Source of the DNA: Chloroflexota bacterium
GTDB taxonomy: Bacteria; Chloroflexota; Anaerolineae; Anaerolineales; DRKV01
Direction: 5' to 3'
Assembly: GCA_011051635.1 (NCBI GenBank)
Contig: DRKV01000050.1
Location: 1-5,547 of the forward strand
DNA length: 5,547 bases
Part shown: positions 4,966 through 5,547 of the stretch, one piece after another
How positions within the stretch are numbered: the stretch's first letter is position 1
Layout of the letters: each line of letters starts with the position of its first letter
Translations under genes and position numbers: made by a program
Notes under the pieces: generated by a model
What the model was told of the DNA's origin: nothing
What the model saw: the letters and a program-made list of their open reading frames with translations, nothing else
The model's database searches: none

Positions 4966-5032
4966 TGGCCGGGTTTGCAATCTCGGGTGACGGGAATCTG
5001 TCACGCGGAGGATTGAGAACCCGGCCATTTTT
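4966..5032 (+). terminator. Layered stem-loop with T-tract between groES and trxB (terminator or attenuator)
   Basis: Outer stem: TGGCCGGGTT (4966-4975) pairs perfectly with AACCCGGCCA (5018-5027). After a T-G and a G-A pair, CAATC (4978-4982) pairs with GATTG (5011-5015). An asymmetric internal loop (4983-4986 against 5005-5010) leads to GTGACGG (4987-4993) paired with CTGTCAC (4998-5004) around the tetraloop GAAT. TTTTT (5028-5032) follows directly, as in an intrinsic terminator. It lies 124 nt after groES and ends 33 nt before the trxB start. Upstream, 4901-4949 may form another domain: GAATCG (4901-4906) with CGATTT (4944-4949), enclosing CGGC-GAGA-GCCG (4910-4921). The simple reading is a terminator for groES. 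A regulated attenuator in the trxB leader is also possible. I do not recognise a known riboswitch class. Confidence 0.6.
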
Positions 5033-5065
5033 GGAAGAGCGCGTTGCAGACAAGGAGATGACGAT

Positions 5066-5547
5066 ATGTTTTCGTTGAACATCAGCGATTCAAGCGCGGC
5101 GGATGAAAGCCAGTTGTATGATGTGCTCATCATCGGAGCCGGTTCCGCCGGGATGACGGCTGCCATTTACGCCTCCCGCGATGGATGGAAGACCCTCGTG
5201 CTGGAGAAAGAAGCCACGGGCGGCCTGGCGGCCTCCACCCACCTGATTGAGAATTACCCCGGTTTCCCGAAGGGTATCAGCGGCCCCGAATTGATGGAAA
5301 AATTTCAGGAGCAGGCCGAGCGCTTTGGGGCGGTCATCACCGAATTCGATGGTGTAGAACACTTCGAGAAGGGCGAAGATGGCATTTTCCGGGTGCATAC
5401 CACCGGCGGCAAGACGTACAAGGCTCGCGCCGTCCTGGTAGCGACGGGCAGCGAACCCAAGAAATTGGGCATCCCCGGCGAAGAAGAATTCGCCAACAAG
5501 GGTGTTTCCTATTGCGCTACCTGTGATGGCCCGCTCTACAAGGGCGA
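5066..5547 (+). CDS. trxB: Thioredoxin reductase-like FAD/NAD(P)H disulfide oxidoreductase (3' truncated)
   Basis: The frame stays open to the window end, giving the first 160 residues of an enzyme that is normally about 310-340. Thioredoxin reductase passes electrons from NADPH through FAD and a redox-active cysteine pair to thioredoxin in the cytoplasm. Visible motifs: the FAD dinucleotide-binding loop G24-A-G-S-A-G29 after YDVLII; GGLAASTHLIENYPGFP, matching the family's GGQ...T..VENYPGF segment; VLVATGSEPKKLGIPGE, the ATG motif; and the redox centre C150-A-T-C153 in YCATCDG, placed in the NADPH-domain region as in low-molecular-weight bacterial TrxR. ATG 5066 is supported by AAGGAG at 5052-5057, 8 nt upstream. 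It gives a 17-residue N-terminal lead before the FAD fold, longer than in E. coli. The Gln usual after GG is Leu here. The NADPH-binding half is missing, so a ferredoxin-dependent or other TrxR-like reductase cannot be excluded. Confidence 0.9.
   Translation, partial: MFSLNISDSSAADESQLYDVLIIGAGSAGMTAAIYASRDGWKTLVLEKEATGGLAASTHLIENYPGFPKGISGPELMEKFQEQAERFGAVITEFDGVEHFEKGEDGIFRVHTTGGKTYKARAVLVATGSEPKKLGIPGEEEFANKGVSYCATCDGPLYKG

Overview
The window carries conserved bacterial housekeeping genes, all on the + strand: the 3' end of a membrane transporter gene, rpsO (ribosomal protein S15), pnp (polynucleotide phosphorylase), ilvE (branched-chain aminotransferase), groES (co-chaperonin) and the 5' part of a thioredoxin reductase gene (trxB-like). 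The DNA is GC-rich, with strong AGGAGG-type ribosome binding sites, sigma70-type promoters, and intergenic regions full of short repeats and hairpins. The protein flavour and the repeat-laden spacers suggest a Chloroflexota bacterium, perhaps Anaerolineae. This is an inference from general familiarity; no marker here proves it.

Layout: 1-219 is the C-terminal end of a probable MFS permease. 220-440 holds a 63-bp array of nine degenerate heptamers, then a near-consensus promoter and the rpsO leader. rpsO (441-716) ends at a clear intrinsic terminator (730-766). A leader with three successive stem-loops (781-916) precedes pnp, which starts at a GTG at 954. pnp ends in an Arg/Gly-rich tail and is followed by a perfect 17-bp palindrome (3173-3210). 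ilvE (3296-4207) is followed by a long imperfect hairpin (4251-4303) and a strong terminator-like hairpin (4346-4379). groES (4563-4841) has its own promoter, no adjacent groEL and no visible CIRCE operator. The groES-trxB spacer contains a 62-nt layered stem-loop ending in a T-tract. The trxB-like gene runs off the window.

rpsO-pnp is the widely conserved translation/RNA-decay pair. Here the two genes are separated by a terminator, so pnp expression probably depends on readthrough or a weak internal promoter, plus its structured leader. ilvE, groES and trxB look like separate transcription units for amino-acid metabolism, protein folding and redox balance. I found no mobile element, CRISPR array, tRNA, rRNA or new multi-gene system. 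The unusual content is intergenic: several unrelated repeat or hairpin elements, and a possible structured RNA before trxB.
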